A stretch of DNA of 64,000 bases from Lunularia cruciata (GCA_948567375.1 OX419757.1:11856974-11920973), one strand, 5' to 3'; counted from the first letter of the stretch, positions 22,190 through 33,679 are shown. Notes: generated by a model from the letters alone, not told the origin. Program-made: numbers and translations.

Positions 22190-23476
22190 TGTCACCACTT
22201 TGCCCACCGAATTTGGCGACGAGATAGATCCTTCTACGTCTTGAGGTAGACTAGAGGTTTGTGGTCTGTCTCTACTATAAATGCCTTCTCGCCCAGGTAG
22301 TGCTTCCAATGCTTGGTTGCTAGAACGATGGCCAGCTCTTCTTGTTCTGTGGTGTGGTAGTTGCGCTCTGCCGGTAACAACTTTCGAGAGAAATATGCAA
22401 TTGGATGTCATCCGTCATGCCACTCTTGTTGTAGGACTGCTCCTATTGCTACGCCTGATGCATCCATAGCCAACTTGATTGGACGTTTTGGGTCATACCA
22501 CTTCAAGATTGGTGCATGTAGCAAGGCGGCCTTCAATTCTTGAAAGGCCAACTCTTGTGCAATTACCCATGTCCACTTCTTCCCCTTGCCAAGTAGTGCC
22601 ATTAAAGGCTGTGCAACCTTGGAGAAGTCCTTGACAAATCTACGATAGAATCCCGTCAACCCCAAGAAGCTCTTAAGTTGAGTCTGATCTTCTAGGGCAC
22701 TCCATTTTTGAATGACCTCTATTTTATCTGTCAATACTTGAATGCCCTCTGCACTTACTCTATGCCCTAAGTAGTCTACTTCAGACTTGCTAAACTCACA
22801 CTTTGAGATTTTGGCATACAATTGATTTTGTCTTAGAATCTGGAGGACCTCTCGTAGATGTTGTTTGTGTTCTGTCATTGTGCTACTATATACTAAGATA
22901 TCATCCAAGAAGACGATAATAGACTTATCCAAGTATGGACAAAATATGTCATTCATTAGGCTCATGAAAGTGGCAGGCGCATTGGTGAGGCCAAAAGGCA
23001 TTACAAGATACTCAAAGTGGCCATACCTGGTTCGAAAGGCATTTTTGTACACATCCTCCTCTGCAATTCGGATTTGATTGTAACCACTCTGCAAGTCTAG
23101 TTTGGTGAAGTACCTCACTCCATGGAGTTGATCAAACAGGTCATCCATGCGAGGTAAGGGGTATTTGTTCTTCACTGTTTGCTATTTGAGACCCCGATAG
23201 TCAATGCACATGCGCATTGTACCATCCTTCTTCTTCACAAACAAGACAGGGGCCCCATATGATGATACGCTAGGTTGGATGAACCCTTTCTATAGCATCT
23301 CCTCAATTTGAGTCTTACACTCCTCCAACTCATGAGGTGATAGGCAATATGGGGCCTTACAAGGAGGTGTCTTCGCCGAGAGTGTCTCTATTTTGTGATC
23401 TACTCACCTTTTAGGTGGTAATCCTGAGGGTAGATCATCGGGAAAGACATCTTGAAACTCATCCACCACATCCTTC
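22190..23476 (-). pseudogene. E2 reverse transcriptase and RNase H
   Basis: The 255-codon open stretch 23175-22408 holds [27 protein letters not shown], the intact catalytic box [28 protein letters not shown] and the RNase H start [10 protein letters not shown]. Upstream, the region with [16 protein letters not shown] (about 23235-23190) and downstream RNase H parts are interrupted by single stops. Comparison with E1 shows E2 kept both catalytic Asp residues. Confidence 0.8.
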
Positions 23477-23628
23477 AATTTCTCACAAATTTGTCCAGCG
23501 AGTTATGCACTCTGGACTTCTCTTATTAGACCCAGAAAACATCTATCGGTTTTACAGACAATTGTCGTCCCTACAACATATAGAGGCAGTTTCTGCCTGT
23601 GTGATTTTTCTTTAACCCCAATGATTGA

Positions 23629-23964
23629 TCATTGGTGGGTTCTCACTACTTTCTTCCTCCAATCCACCATTGGGTTGTACTGCTCCATCCATGGCATGCC
23701 TAAAATTGCATCATAACGGGCTAACTGTATCACTCGCCACTCAATTGCTTCCTGATACTCTCCTACAGAGAGGGTTACCCGTCTAGGTAATGATTCAATC
23801 CTCTCTGTTTGCCCATTTGGTAACTCTACTTCTTCACTTCCATCTCTCTCTAGATCCATTCCCAAGCTTATTGCAACAGAGCGAGACAAGAAATTCTCTG
23901 TTGCTCCCGGATCTATTAATACTCTCACTTGATTACCTTCTAGGATTCCATTCACGACAATCAA
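23629..23964 (-). pseudogene. E2 aspartic protease
   Basis: LIDPGATENFLS is the active-site loop, with Pro in place of the usual Ser or Thr. AILGMPW is conserved. The 111-codon frame is open. It is the counterpart of 9034-9426 in E1, and both copies differ from the usual DSGA/DTGA at the same residue. Confidence 0.75.
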
Positions 23965-24059
23965 TTATGAGGTTGCCTTTCGGGATCTTTATGCATTATT
24001 CTTCTTCCTTCCCTCGCTTCTCTGCTTCGTTACTAAGCCAGTAAGGCCGCGAGGTACAT

Positions 24060-25148
24060 TTACTGGCGATCTTTGTTTTCCAAAGTGGTTTCCACCTCCT
24101 CCTCTTCAATGTGCCTCTCCATGTTGTTCAAAGATTGCCTATATGAAGGCCGAGGGCCTTTAGGGAAACAAGTGCGACAATTGGTAGATATGTGCCCAAT
24201 ACGGCCACAATTGTAACAATGGTGTTGTTCTCCTTGAGTCCCTTCTCCTCGTGGGACTCCATCTCTTTGTTCTTCTACCTGTCCCCGCTCTCCTTGAAGC
24301 AGCCGTGCTCCTCGATCCCGAAATCAAAGGTTGCCCAATTCCATCGGGACTGGTCCACCCATGTGTGGCATTTCTGCCCAATAATGTTGAGGTGGAACTA
24401 CTCCTTCACCTCCACCTAATGCTCCGGCTATTCTCTGTGCACAAGCAATAGCTTCAAATACCATGCGAGGGTTTTGCACCATGACTTCTTGGTGAATCCG
24501 CTCTTTCAACCCTCGTTTGAAATTGTCGAGAGCCTCTGCTAGACTCATGTCGGTAATTGCAACTTGTAGATCCAGAAATGCCTCCACATACTCTTGTATG
24601 CTATTCTTCTGTCTCAATCCCCATAGTCGGGTTCAAGCCATCTGCACAGAATCCACCGATTGGAAATTCTTGAGCAGTCCTTCTTGCATTGCTGTCCATG
24701 TGACCTCCTTTCTCTTTGCCAGCATGGATCGTTCCCAAGCATCATACCATGTGAGGGCTTTATCGGTCAAGTACCCACATGCAAACACGCTTGCAGCATG
24801 CTCTGTGATCTCTGTTGAGAACAATCAAAAATATCAATTCATTCTCGAGATCCAATTCTCCACTACTCCCATCGTACGCTGCCCCTTGTGAGGGTCGATG
24901 TTGCAGGTCTTCTTCATCCGGAGTAGCAATGTGGCTTCATTGTTGATAGGGTTCGTAGGCACGAGTGCCTCTCCAAGTACTTCAGTCGCAAGTATTGGGT
25001 TTTGAGACGGCTCTTCTTCTTGCATGACTTGATCGTTCCTGAGGATCTGCACTTGACTTTGCAATGTCTCCATGGTCATCTTAATCTCTTGAAATTCATT
25101 CAACATCCCTTGCATTCCTTGCACCAGCTCTTGCAATTGCGGATCCAT
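24060..25148 (-). pseudogene. E2 gag
   Basis: It starts at MDPQLQELVQGMQGMLNEFQ (ATG 25148-25146), a coiled-coil-like beginning. The capsid follows (ACGYLTDKALTWYDAWE; IQEYVEAFLDLQVAITDMSL). An intact zinc knuckle, CYNCGRIGHISTNC, lies near 24225-24180. The frame ends at TAA 24062-24060. It is interrupted by TGA codons after RMN, in the next YF segment, after QMA and after GNL. E1 has CAA at the first three, and the fourth is TGA in both copies. Confidence 0.8.
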
Positions 25149-25181
25149 GGTTCCTGCAACACCCAATTGCTAATGTCTACT

Positions 25182-25385
25182 TCAATACAGAGTCAATATA
25201 ATCACTCTGGAAGGCGCACAAACTATTGGAACTACCATTGGGACCTCAGAATCTATCACTCGTTGATAATACTCCTCACCAAAATTCCTAACCACAAAAT
25301 CTCTAAACATCAATTTCGGCCTCACTACATAATGGATTTCTACTTGAGTGTTGAAAGGGAGAGGATTTGGGACATTCATATCCAT
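25182..25385 (-). CDS. E2 leader ORF b, 67 aa, unknown function
   Basis: The ORF runs from ATG 25385 to TGA and lies between leader ORF a and gag. It reads PFNTQVEIHYVVRP, then VVRNFGEEYYQRVIDSE, then VPIV and ILTLY at the end. It resembles leader ORF a in layout (PF...I...V...FG.E....V..S....VP.V.....LT.Y), which suggests an internal duplication of one module. I recognise no family. E1 has lost it by a deletion from within ORF a to just before gag. It could be the 5' part of a longer gag split by frameshifts. Confidence 0.4.
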   Translation of the reverse strand: MDMNVPNPLPFNTQVEIHYVVRPKLMFRDFVVRNFGEEYYQRVIDSEVPMVVPIVCAPSRVIILTLY

Positions 25386-25389
25386 ATTA

Positions 25390-25611
25390 TCATAATAGAA
25401 TGTAGATCGTCAAATCCCACTCTCTGTCATATATCACCACAGGTAGAATCACTTGGTTTGGTGAGTTCATCACTTTGTCCATGAATTCCGCACCAAAGTG
25501 ATAAACTAGCGATACTCTCATCTGCTCACGCTGGATGTACATAACCTTGATGTGGAATGGGTTTGAGAATGGAAATCTAGGTGCGGGAAATTGTCCCCCC
25601 GGCGCATCCAT
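25390..25611 (-). CDS. E2 leader ORF a, 73 aa, unknown function
   Basis: It starts MDAPGGQFPAPRFPFSNPF at 25611 and ends at TGA five bases before the ATG of ORF b. The first 22 codons are conserved in E1 (7747 onwards), so the start is shared and was probably translated. It contains a VSLVYHFGAEFMDKVMNS segment like that in ORF b. The function is unknown. It could be an N-terminal extension of gag. Confidence 0.4.
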   Translation of the reverse strand: MDAPGGQFPAPRFPFSNPFHIKVMYIQREQMRVSLVYHFGAEFMDKVMNSPNQVILPVVIYDREWDLTIYILL

Positions 25612-25738
25612 CCCATCCGCTCTCTAAAGTCCTTCCTAAGTCTAGCAATTACTCTATGTTCTCCACCTCAAATTACTCAGTTTCAGTAGTTCGTGCTATT
25701 CCAAGAGGGGTGATCCACTGTCTTGGACTAGAACACTT

Positions 25739-25750
25739 GCTCTGATACCA
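25739..25750 (-). other. Primer-binding site of E2 (initiator-Met tRNA)
   Basis: On the minus strand TGGTATCAGAGC starts one base after the 5' LTR. It is the classic plant retrotransposon site complementary to initiator-Met tRNA. Confidence 0.85.
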
Positions 25751-25751
25751 T

Positions 25752-26476
25752 TGTAATACTCCGATGACAAGAGAAGAGAGAAAACACAGATTGCACACTC
25801 AAACATTCGATGCCCCAAGGGAGCACCTTCTCTTTATTATATAGACAAAGAGGATCTCCTCCAAGGAAGCTCCACCATAGGATTAGGGACAAAGATAGGT
25901 GACATGTCAGCAAGCTCCACCCTTGGATTACTTACTTGGATGGGTGACCTGTCTGGTCTAGGTCCTATCTGGTTGGTCAAACAAGCTTTGACCGGAGGGA
26001 ATCTTTTAGGGAATCTTCCTGTAGGAATCTCAGAATCATGTGAGTAAGGTACCGTTGGAAAGCTCTCAACGAGACAAACCAGGGAGAGGGAAGGCCAACC
26101 TTTCCTCCTCCAACCATTTTTGAGGCCTAATTCATCCGTTTAGGCCTCCGAAATTGCCTTCAAAGATTTCAGGCATATTTCGGTTCCTACTCTATTAGTA
26201 GAAGTCCCCTTTTGGTGATACCTCTTTCTGATCTGTTTAGTCCATCATGTGTAATATCCTTCTAGATGTTACCAAACCAATTCTCACCTTTAAATCATAT
26301 GTCTAGCTATTGGTTCTAAGGTTCTCAAGTCTATTTTGGTTTCTACCCTATTAGTAGAAATACGCTTTTGGTGATACTTCTATCTGATCTATTTTGACCA
26401 TCATGTATAACATCATTCTAGATGTTACCAAACCAAATTTTGCATCTAAATCATATGGCTAACCCTTGGTATTACA
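25752..26476 (-). repeat. 5' LTR of E2
   Basis: It has TG...CA ends and length 725 bp, with the U3 duplication present. TATA-like CTATATAATAAAGAG lies (minus strand) at about 25850-25836. It is followed by CCTAG, matching the other side of the insertion. Confidence 0.9.
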
Positions 26477-27629
26477 CCTAGAAACTAAGCCTAAGGTGAT
26501 GGAGATGTAGTTCAAAGACCAATATTGTCTCTATAGCTCAATCTCCTCTAACTAAGCTCTCTTGAACTCATGATAGTCATCCATTGGTGGACCATCTAAA
26601 TGCTAGAAGAACCTTCCATGCCATGAAGAGTGTGAACAAAGTCAGGTTCCGCATCTATTACAAATCACACCAACTATTAAACTCTTAGATGAAGTCATCC
26701 AACTCAACAATGCCCATTGTACTAAAGTAGCACATGGGGCCTTTGGAGACCCATAAATCTTATCCATGTCCCACAACAACAATGAGTACACTCCATATGC
26801 ACTCTCAAGTGAATCAGCTCTTCTAGAAAACTCCAAATCAAAGTCAATCTCCTCCTTAACTAGTGCCTATGATACAAGCTGATATTGAGCACCACTCACC
26901 CACTGCATATTGCAACAATATCTTCTCTAGAATCCCCAAAGAACTCCATCATGACAATATAACTCAAATTGTAACTATAATCACAAGCACTTCACCAAGG
27001 AGCAGCACCAAGTGCCACCACCAATTGAACAACACTCACTATTGTAGCTCTTATTACAAAAACTATATTAGGAGAAAGACAACTTGTAACTTGCCATCTG
27101 AACATGCACTCTCATGGTTAGCAAGTTATCACTTCTTGCCTCATTGGAGAGAAACATAGGTAGTCTAACTTGTCATCACTTTTATCTCACTACCAAAAGT
27201 ACCAATGCTCTAAAGTCAAGGTACCTCATGCAAACATGGTGTACAAACAAGAATTAGAGAATAAGGGAGGTCCAATCATAAGATGTCTAACAAAACCCTC
27301 CATCTCACAAATGAACACCAAACTAACTCTATCACCATTTGGTATTTGACATAATAGGAGTGTCTTTCTACTCCTAAGCTATTAGGATCACCTAGGATGA
27401 GATTAAAATGCCTCTCTTAGCCAAAGTTACATGTGTATAGGTATCAGTCAACCAATCATTAGGACAACAAGTGAAGATGGACCGATTGGCTAAAGCATGA
27501 GTCTAAAAACTAGAGATCTAGGGTTCAAACTTTGATGCATACAATCTAGAAGGGTGGGTAGATTTTGCCAAACAATGATTGCTAGTCTCATGCCAACAAG
27601 CTAGCTTGATGGTCCTTCATAGCAAAAAA
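26477..27629 (-). pseudogene. E3 leader and gag N-terminal region, decayed
   Basis: This is the flank of E2, continuous with 19883 on the other side. A 64-codon minus-strand ORF (26642-26836) reads SRRADSLESAYGVYSLLLWD and APCATLVQWALLSWMTS, which looks coding but matches nothing I know. Its position, between the E3 5' LTR fragment and gag, makes it part of E3 gag or leader. Confidence 0.35.
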
Positions 27630-27787
27630 TGCAAGTGACAATGGGTCCCACTATTGATCAATAGCCCTAATATGAAATCCGGCCACTATCAAGTAGTCCA
27701 TGGGCAATTACTAACATAACTATGACTACCAACACTACCACTCTAACGTCATAGCAAACTAGCTTTGCCACTATAAATATTATGACA
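27630..27787 (-). repeat. E3 5' LTR fragment
   Basis: The first 160 bp of the block at 5782 recurs here (TGCAAGTGACAATGGGTCCC through AAATATTATGACA). After that the two diverge. It is taken as the remnant of the 5' LTR. No clear primer site is seen next to it. Confidence 0.45.
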
Positions 27788-29239
27788 TAGGTGATCACTC
27801 ACTTTGACATGGTATCACTTGTAGGGTCCAAAACCACAATATTTATTACTATCATGGTCAAATTGGACCAAGTATAAGTCTATCTTGACTTGTTGAGTGC
27901 AAACCATATTGATATACTACTTACTGGTGCTTACTCATTGGATGTGAAGTATAAAACATACCCCATATTATTGGAAGGTCTTATCAAAATTTGTAATATA
28001 GTCAAGAATATGTTTCTAATAGATTTCAATCTTTTGTTTTTTGATCAGACAAAGTCATATAATAAGGCATTTAAAGAATCCCTTTTAAGCTTCTATAAAT
28101 TATATTATGACAATTTTATAGGAAAGAATCCCTTTCCAACTTCTATAAATTATTTTCAAAAATTTTAGAGGAGATCCCATAAATTTTTACAAGGTACGAG
28201 AGAAGAATCCAAGAGGCTTGCAAGGAAAACTCATGTAGCATCTTGGAATGTTATGGGTCATGAAAGATATGATTTGTAAAGTTATAGGTTATGGGTGGTC
28301 CATGAAACTTCATTATGAAAAAATGGCCTGAAATTGTGACCCCACCAAAATCATCTAAAACCTTACACTTTTAAAGTAGGTTTCATATATGTACCTATTT
28401 TGGTTTACAAGACCTCATAAATAAACTTATGGGATCCATATGAGAATGTTTGATTTGTGTCAATTCATTTTTGAAATGCCCTAATCACTAGATGAGCAAA
28501 TTTGTAAGCTTGAGTTTGTAACATTAAGGGATTCAATTTTAAGGCATGTAAGATTTCTAGTTGCAACACCTCGAGATCCATAAAAAAAATTTACATGTAT
28601 CCATAAAATTTTGGATTTCAAAAGTGAACATATCCATAAATTTGGTTATGGATAGTACTTGTCCATGGGTTTAAGTTTTAACATCCAAATATTTATTAGT
28701 GACCATTTACGGGTATCTAAAATTAGATTAAATAACCATCTTTGGTTAAGTTTGAGCTAATATTATAATGAGCTACGTGATATATGAGGTTTCAATTTTA
28801 ACATCAAGTTATTTATTAGTGACCATTTATGGGGTTCTAAAATTAGATTAAATATCAATCTTTAGTTAAATTTTAACTAATATAATGAGCAACATATACA
28901 TGAGAGACCAAGGCAATGAAGAATCATGCTTTTCAAGTTTTTGAAATTTTCCTTCCCTTTTGGTGGTGTGGTGACAAGATTTCTATGCAAGTGGTGTTGG
29001 TGTGGTGCTAATATTTTTTGGCTAGTGGTAGTATGGTGACAAGAATGTTGAGTGATCAACAATTAGAGGGATTGAATAAGTTGCATCTTTCACATTTTCA
29101 CATTCAACGCATGGTAAATTGAGATTTAGTTGCATGAAATTATGGGCCTCCAAATAACAAGATAAAGAATACCAAGATATAGAGTGCTAGAGATTTTCAA
29201 GTTGATGAGCCTGAATTCAAGTTTGCTCCACTTCCCTCT
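27788..29239. other. AT-rich DNA without a gene
   Basis: A 92-codon ORF at 27890-28168 contains a local duplication (GAATCCCTTT...CTTCTATAAATTAT twice) and has no domain. The segments 28660-28760 and 28780-28890 are diverged copies of the same roughly 110-bp unit (ATTTATTAGTGACCATTTA...ATTAGATTAAAT). Nothing else is seen. Confidence 0.4.
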
Positions 29240-29794
29240 TTGCCTCTCAAATTTCAAGAGCTACTCAAGATAATGGTTGCTTTAGTTCTCACCTCTATTG
29301 TCACTAGTAAAGGAGCAAATTTTGCTTTTGTATCCACATCCATGTGCACTAGCAAAGGAGCAAAGGATGATGAGGACAACTTCAGGATGGTTCCTCATCA
29401 TTATGCTAAAATTCAAGACTATTTGGATGATCCCAAAAGTTTTGGCAAATTCATAGTGGGAATAGTAAGAAATATGTCCAAAAAAGTACATTTTTCAGTT
29501 ATATGGCCACTTACCTTATATAGTCACAAGAGAAGATTTCCTCCTACAATGGATGTGGATATGCTTTACAAGAAGTATGCATGCTACATGAAGTCTTATA
29601 AAGATGCCAAAGATTGGAAATTCAACTATAAAGAAGAGTGTCTTACCACAAGAGAGTTAAAGAGAGGATGGAAGACTATAGAAGATAAATTAAATCATCT
29701 CTATCCACATTTTGATAGAATGGAAGTAATTTTTAGTAGTCAAGCTAACATTTCCTCTCCCACTTTGGTGATTATTGGTGGTGTGCTTGAATAG
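29240..29794 (+). pseudogene. Decayed Myb/SANT-like ORF, probably transposon-derived
   Basis: The 184-codon ORF has the segment KYACYMKSYKDAKDWKFNYK, then TRELKRGWKTIEDKLNHLYP and HFDRMEVIFSSQANIS. The pattern (Y...Y..AKDW ... I..KL....P.FDRM..IF) resembles the conserved block after Myb/SANT-like domains in proteins linked to DNA transposons. Coding-like text continues past the stop in another frame, including an acidic run (DDIQEDLEEEAREVPKENEE, about 30129-30188). I infer a broken gene. A genuine short gene cannot be excluded. Confidence 0.35.
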
Positions 29795-31300
29795 GAAGGT
29801 AAAATCCTTGATGGGACCTGATATGTCAACAAGGATGAAGAATTGGCTGAAAGTTTTGCAATTTCTATTCCTATAGATTCTATACCACAAAATTTCTGCA
29901 TCTCAAGTACTATACCGCAAAATTTCTACATTCTTGGTGAAATGGAGCATTTATTATGCATCAAGTAGACTTGAACTTGAGGTTATTCCATGCTTAGCAA
30001 GAGCATATGATGAAGAAGAGTACTATTTTGAAGGAGCATGGGAGATTCTATGTCAAAAGGTAGGAGCACAAGATGAGTAGAATCATGGTGTGAGAGCAAG
30101 AGTACAAGAGCAAAGAGCGTATGTAGAGGATGATATTCAAGAAGATTTAGAGGAGGAAGCTAGAGAAGTACCAAAGGAGAATGAAGAAACAAGAGAAGCA
30201 TCCAAACAGAATGAGTAGAATATTGAACTTGCAAAGAGAAGGAAGAATTGAGAAAGAGGACGCAAACTTATAAAGTGATTAAGATTACATATGCAATTGC
30301 CACTTTATCTCAAGATTTAACTAGTCATAGCAAATAGAAGAGTGAATCACTAGAAGCTAGAGGATGTGTAATATAGCTAAGATTGAAGCACTAAAAGCAA
30401 CAAAAACTAAGAAGAGGTGGAGAAAAGATGAAACAAAGAATAAAAAAGTTGACGTTTAAAAGAGAAAATGATATCAAAGGTAGGGAAACTTAGAATCAAG
30501 GAAAGAAATGAAAAATCCAAAAGATTATACTCCATGACACTAGAATTAGCATGAGTTGGAAAGACATCTAATGACATCAAGAGTACTATTACAATGCTCT
30601 CAAGAATAACTCCTTATTATCCATTGGGTGGTTCTAGTACCAATTACAATATAGACACTAAATTTCCAATTCCAACTGTAGTGGGAATGAAGTTGATGAT
30701 AGTGAATGAAAACAAAGACACTAGACAATGTGGTACTCTGGTCAATGACAATTTTGATTTATGTAAGCCTCCTTCTATGTTATATAAAGTTTATGGTATT
30801 GGTTATGATGACTTGATTTATTTAAACAAACTTGTAAACCAAGTTTATGATTTTCCTTTTTGCATTTGTATTGTTTTTGTGTCCATAGCAATCACAAACA
30901 ACTTGCAATTTTGTGCAAATATGTTGCACAAACTTGCATGTATAGCACAAACCAACATCTGGTTTGTGCAAAAAATTTGTGCAAACCTATAAGTATAGCT
31001 CAAACCAAGAGTGTTTTCCTTTTGTGTGATTGTGTCTTCCTTTGTGAATTGTTCATACTTGTGAAAGGTCTTTCCTTGTGAATTGCTCATACTTCTATTA
31101 ATTCTTCTCTTTCCTTCAAACTACTTGTAACTCCTTCATTCTTTTCTTTCCTTCATGTTATTTGTAGTTACTTCAATGTATTTGTAATTGTCTTAGTCAG
31201 AAGTGTAAGTTGGTATAAAGTTCATGCTTTGAATGTCATGTTATATTATAATATAAGCAAGCACATGCATAATTAAACTCAATGAAAACCCATGATAATC
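29795..31300. other. Continuation of the decayed ORF region
   Basis: Frame fragments are seen at about 30120-30280 and 30594-30992 in the same phase. The latter ends in a stretch built of repeated TTTGTGCA and TGCACAAA words (30905-31000), which makes it an unlikely protein end. Confidence 0.3.
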
Positions 31301-32984
31301 TTGAAAAACTCAAGAAACAATCTAACACATGACATCAATGTGTGGGTACATGTATATAACACTCAATGTGTACCAAATAAATGTACATATATAACTAGGC
31401 GACAACTAGCCAACATGACTTTTTAGCACATCATGAAAGTGCCATAATAAGATGGATAGCATAAAAAAGGGTGTATATAACACCACATCCATTTAAGCTC
31501 ACAAGCATGCATCATGGGCTCACAAAAGCATCTAGCTAACAAATCACAGAGGTCAAAACTGTTATGTCTAAACTGATATGAGGTCTACTTCTTCTCAAGA
31601 AAATTAATAGCAAGCTTTTTAGAAGCTCTAAACAGTCTAAAGGAGGTACAAGGGTATCCAATAATGGAATATATGAAGTACTAAGGGTATAGCAACGAGA
31701 AAATCCAGGAGGATGTATAGCACCATGAGGATGTTCCTACAATAAGGTAAAGCATCATTATCCACAACCAATATAACCATGATGGATAGTTGTGAACCAT
31801 GAAGCCTCTATACTCATCCATAAAACCATCTACTTGGGAGAGGCATACCATGAGACGTGAACCAATGTATACTGCAATAGGTAGAAAGCCTTCATCCCAT
31901 ATGGATTTCAATAGTGTCTCTTCCTTCTTTGGAACACTAGTCCAATGGATAATGTAATAGAGTGAGTGACACACTAGTCAACAAACTCCTTGATGCCAAG
32001 CTGTAGAATATACCATAAAGTACTGCTTGCTCTATATGAGCACCATCTTCTAGATGGGGTTTCAGCACACCACTACAAGAATCTTGGTCTACTAGGAACT
32101 CTCATATCAGCTACACAACTCACATGCAATATTAGAATCCTCCTCCTTGATTCATTGTGAAAAAGTATGTCTAGGATGAATGCCCTTGATGAGATCATCC
32201 TTTCTCTCAATAGAGTGAGTCATTGTACCCCATCCTTCAAGGATGTCCTCTTCTCTTGTCACCATGAGTACTCTTCCAACACACCTCTGAAATGAAGAGG
32301 AGGGGTAGCAAGATCCTTTGAAGTATGAGGTCTCCAAGCCACAATATCCTCTGTTATATGCAAATAGTGCTCCTCTCTTGGCCCCGCCATGAGAGTCAAT
32401 AATGTATGAGTGGCACAAGTGGGTCTCCCTCTCAAAGAAGGATATGCAGATGCATCCCTCACCTCTTTAGGTTCTTGTCTCCCATCATGATGGTGATGCA
32501 CACCATAAGCGCACCACCATGGCTCTCTTGTGTCTATGTTTGAGTCCCAACATCATTAATCTCACTAAGCTCACTAGTCATCAATACTAATTATTGCAAT
32601 CATAACTCTAAATACATAATGGTCTTTGATTAAATCTACTAAAGCATTGAACAAAAGAATATTCATTCTAGCAAGGTGTCGGATAGCATTTGTATCCAAT
32701 TCCAAAAAATGTTTAAATACAAATTCAGAACTACAACCACATTGAATCCTATATCTTGCAAATACTATGCTTCTTCAGCAAATTTTACACCACCTTGTTA
32801 ACAAATGCATAGGCTCTTCTTCCTCACTTCTTCCTCATTGTCGTTCCTCTCACCCAACTCCCCCAAATAAAACTCCAACTCTTGAATCAGTAAGGTTTGA
32901 ATATATTTTGCAATTTCCTTGTGAAGCAAGGTACGACTTCTTTTGCACGGCATTGTGCTATGCGAAGTGTGAGCTTCTAAATTC
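31301..32984. other. No recognisable gene
   Basis: A minus-strand ORF of 97 codons (31681-31974) looks coding-like (SVPKKEETLLKSIWDEGFLP) but matches no family I know. Two overlapping minus-strand ORFs at 32152-32501 also lack a domain. Decayed transposon sequence is the simplest reading. Confidence 0.3.
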
Positions 32985-33300
32985 CGTGATGTGATGTGAT
33001 TCACAGGAAGACTGCAGAGGAATGCTTCTCGTGAGAGGAAGAGGAACGACTGAGTAAAGCTTCTCGTAAAGCTTCTTCCAAGAGCTTGAGAACATCGAAC
33101 GACGACGAAAGAGGAATGACGGGAAAGAAATCTAGCAGCAGCTGTGATTATTTGATTCTTGAGGAAAGCTCGAGCCGAGAGGAATCCCGCAGCAGATGTG
33201 ATTATTTGAATTCGAGGAAAGCTTCTCGTAAGAGGAAGAGGAACTACGATTACATAGAAAAGCTTCTTGTGGGAGGAAACCAGCCGTAGATGTGATGATG
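32985..33300. repeat. Degenerate tandem repeat built on GCTTCTCGTAAGAGGAAG
   Basis: The words GCTTCTCGTxAGAGGAAGAGGAAC and CAGCAGxTGTGATTATTTGA alternate about four times, at roughly 33021-33051, 33138-33165, 33190-33245 and 33250-33290. A 67-codon frame runs through it with Ser/Arg/Lys-rich text. The nearby flank (32825 onwards) also has short TC-rich words. Confidence 0.45.
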
Positions 33301-33679
33301 TGATTTTGAGGATGAAAACCGAAAACCAATGTGTCTTTCTATGTTCTCGGTGGGCGAATCATAATGTGTCTTGTTCGCATGAGATGATCACAAATTAGGT
33401 GTTTTCAAATTTTAGAATCCAAGCAATTAAGTTTTACATATACCCGTGACACCCCATCCCCATAAGTACGTTACAGGTCATGGAAAACATGACCCATCAA
33501 TATTTTATAGCTAAGGGTAGAGTACCCATAGATTTTTCATAATCAAAAACTTTTATACTCTTAAAACTTTTACAGGTTGCCCGTAAAAAGTTGTACGGTT
33601 TCCACGGAGCTCGTAACACTAATACTGATCCCCACTACTGTTGGAACTATGTTTCCAACAGATTTCAGTCTCTTTTTCT

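Larger units (their letters stand above)
19884..26476 (-). mobile_element. E2: near-complete Ty3/gypsy chromovirus (family A) with perfect target-site duplication
   Basis: The 6593-bp element on the minus strand has a 725-bp 5' LTR (25752-26476) and a 738-bp 3' LTR (19884-20621). CCTAG lies on both sides (19879-19883 and 26477-26481). The internal order is primer site, two leader ORFs, gag, protease, RT/RNase H, integrase, chromodomain, polypurine tract. LTRs differ by scattered substitutions and a short indel, so it is younger than E1. It is nevertheless inactive: gag, the RT start region and integrase carry stop codons, and the integrase catalytic Glu is replaced. It interrupts E3 gag. Confidence 0.9.
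5782..27787 (-). mobile_element. E3: old Ty3/gypsy retrotransposon with a C-terminal PHD finger, split by E1, a solo LTR and E2
   Basis: Read on the minus strand from 27787 down, the pieces are an LTR fragment (27630-27787), leader/gag (26477-27629), gag with zinc knuckle (19000-19883), RT and RNase H (14640-13330), integrase core (13330-12543), integrase C-terminal region (6879-6400), PHD finger (6388-6249), a purine tract, and an LTR (6071-5782). Removing E1 joins the two integrase halves in frame. Removing the three nested insertions leaves about 9 kb. Every coding part carries stops and frameshifts, so the element is ancient. The interval 14641-16456 and parts of 17036-18750 are not explained by this reading. 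Confidence 0.6.

Noticed and set aside
30905..31090. TTTGTGCA and TGCACAAA words as a possible CRISPR-like or regulatory array
   Set aside because: Spacing is irregular, there are no equal spacers, and the sequence is plant nuclear DNA.
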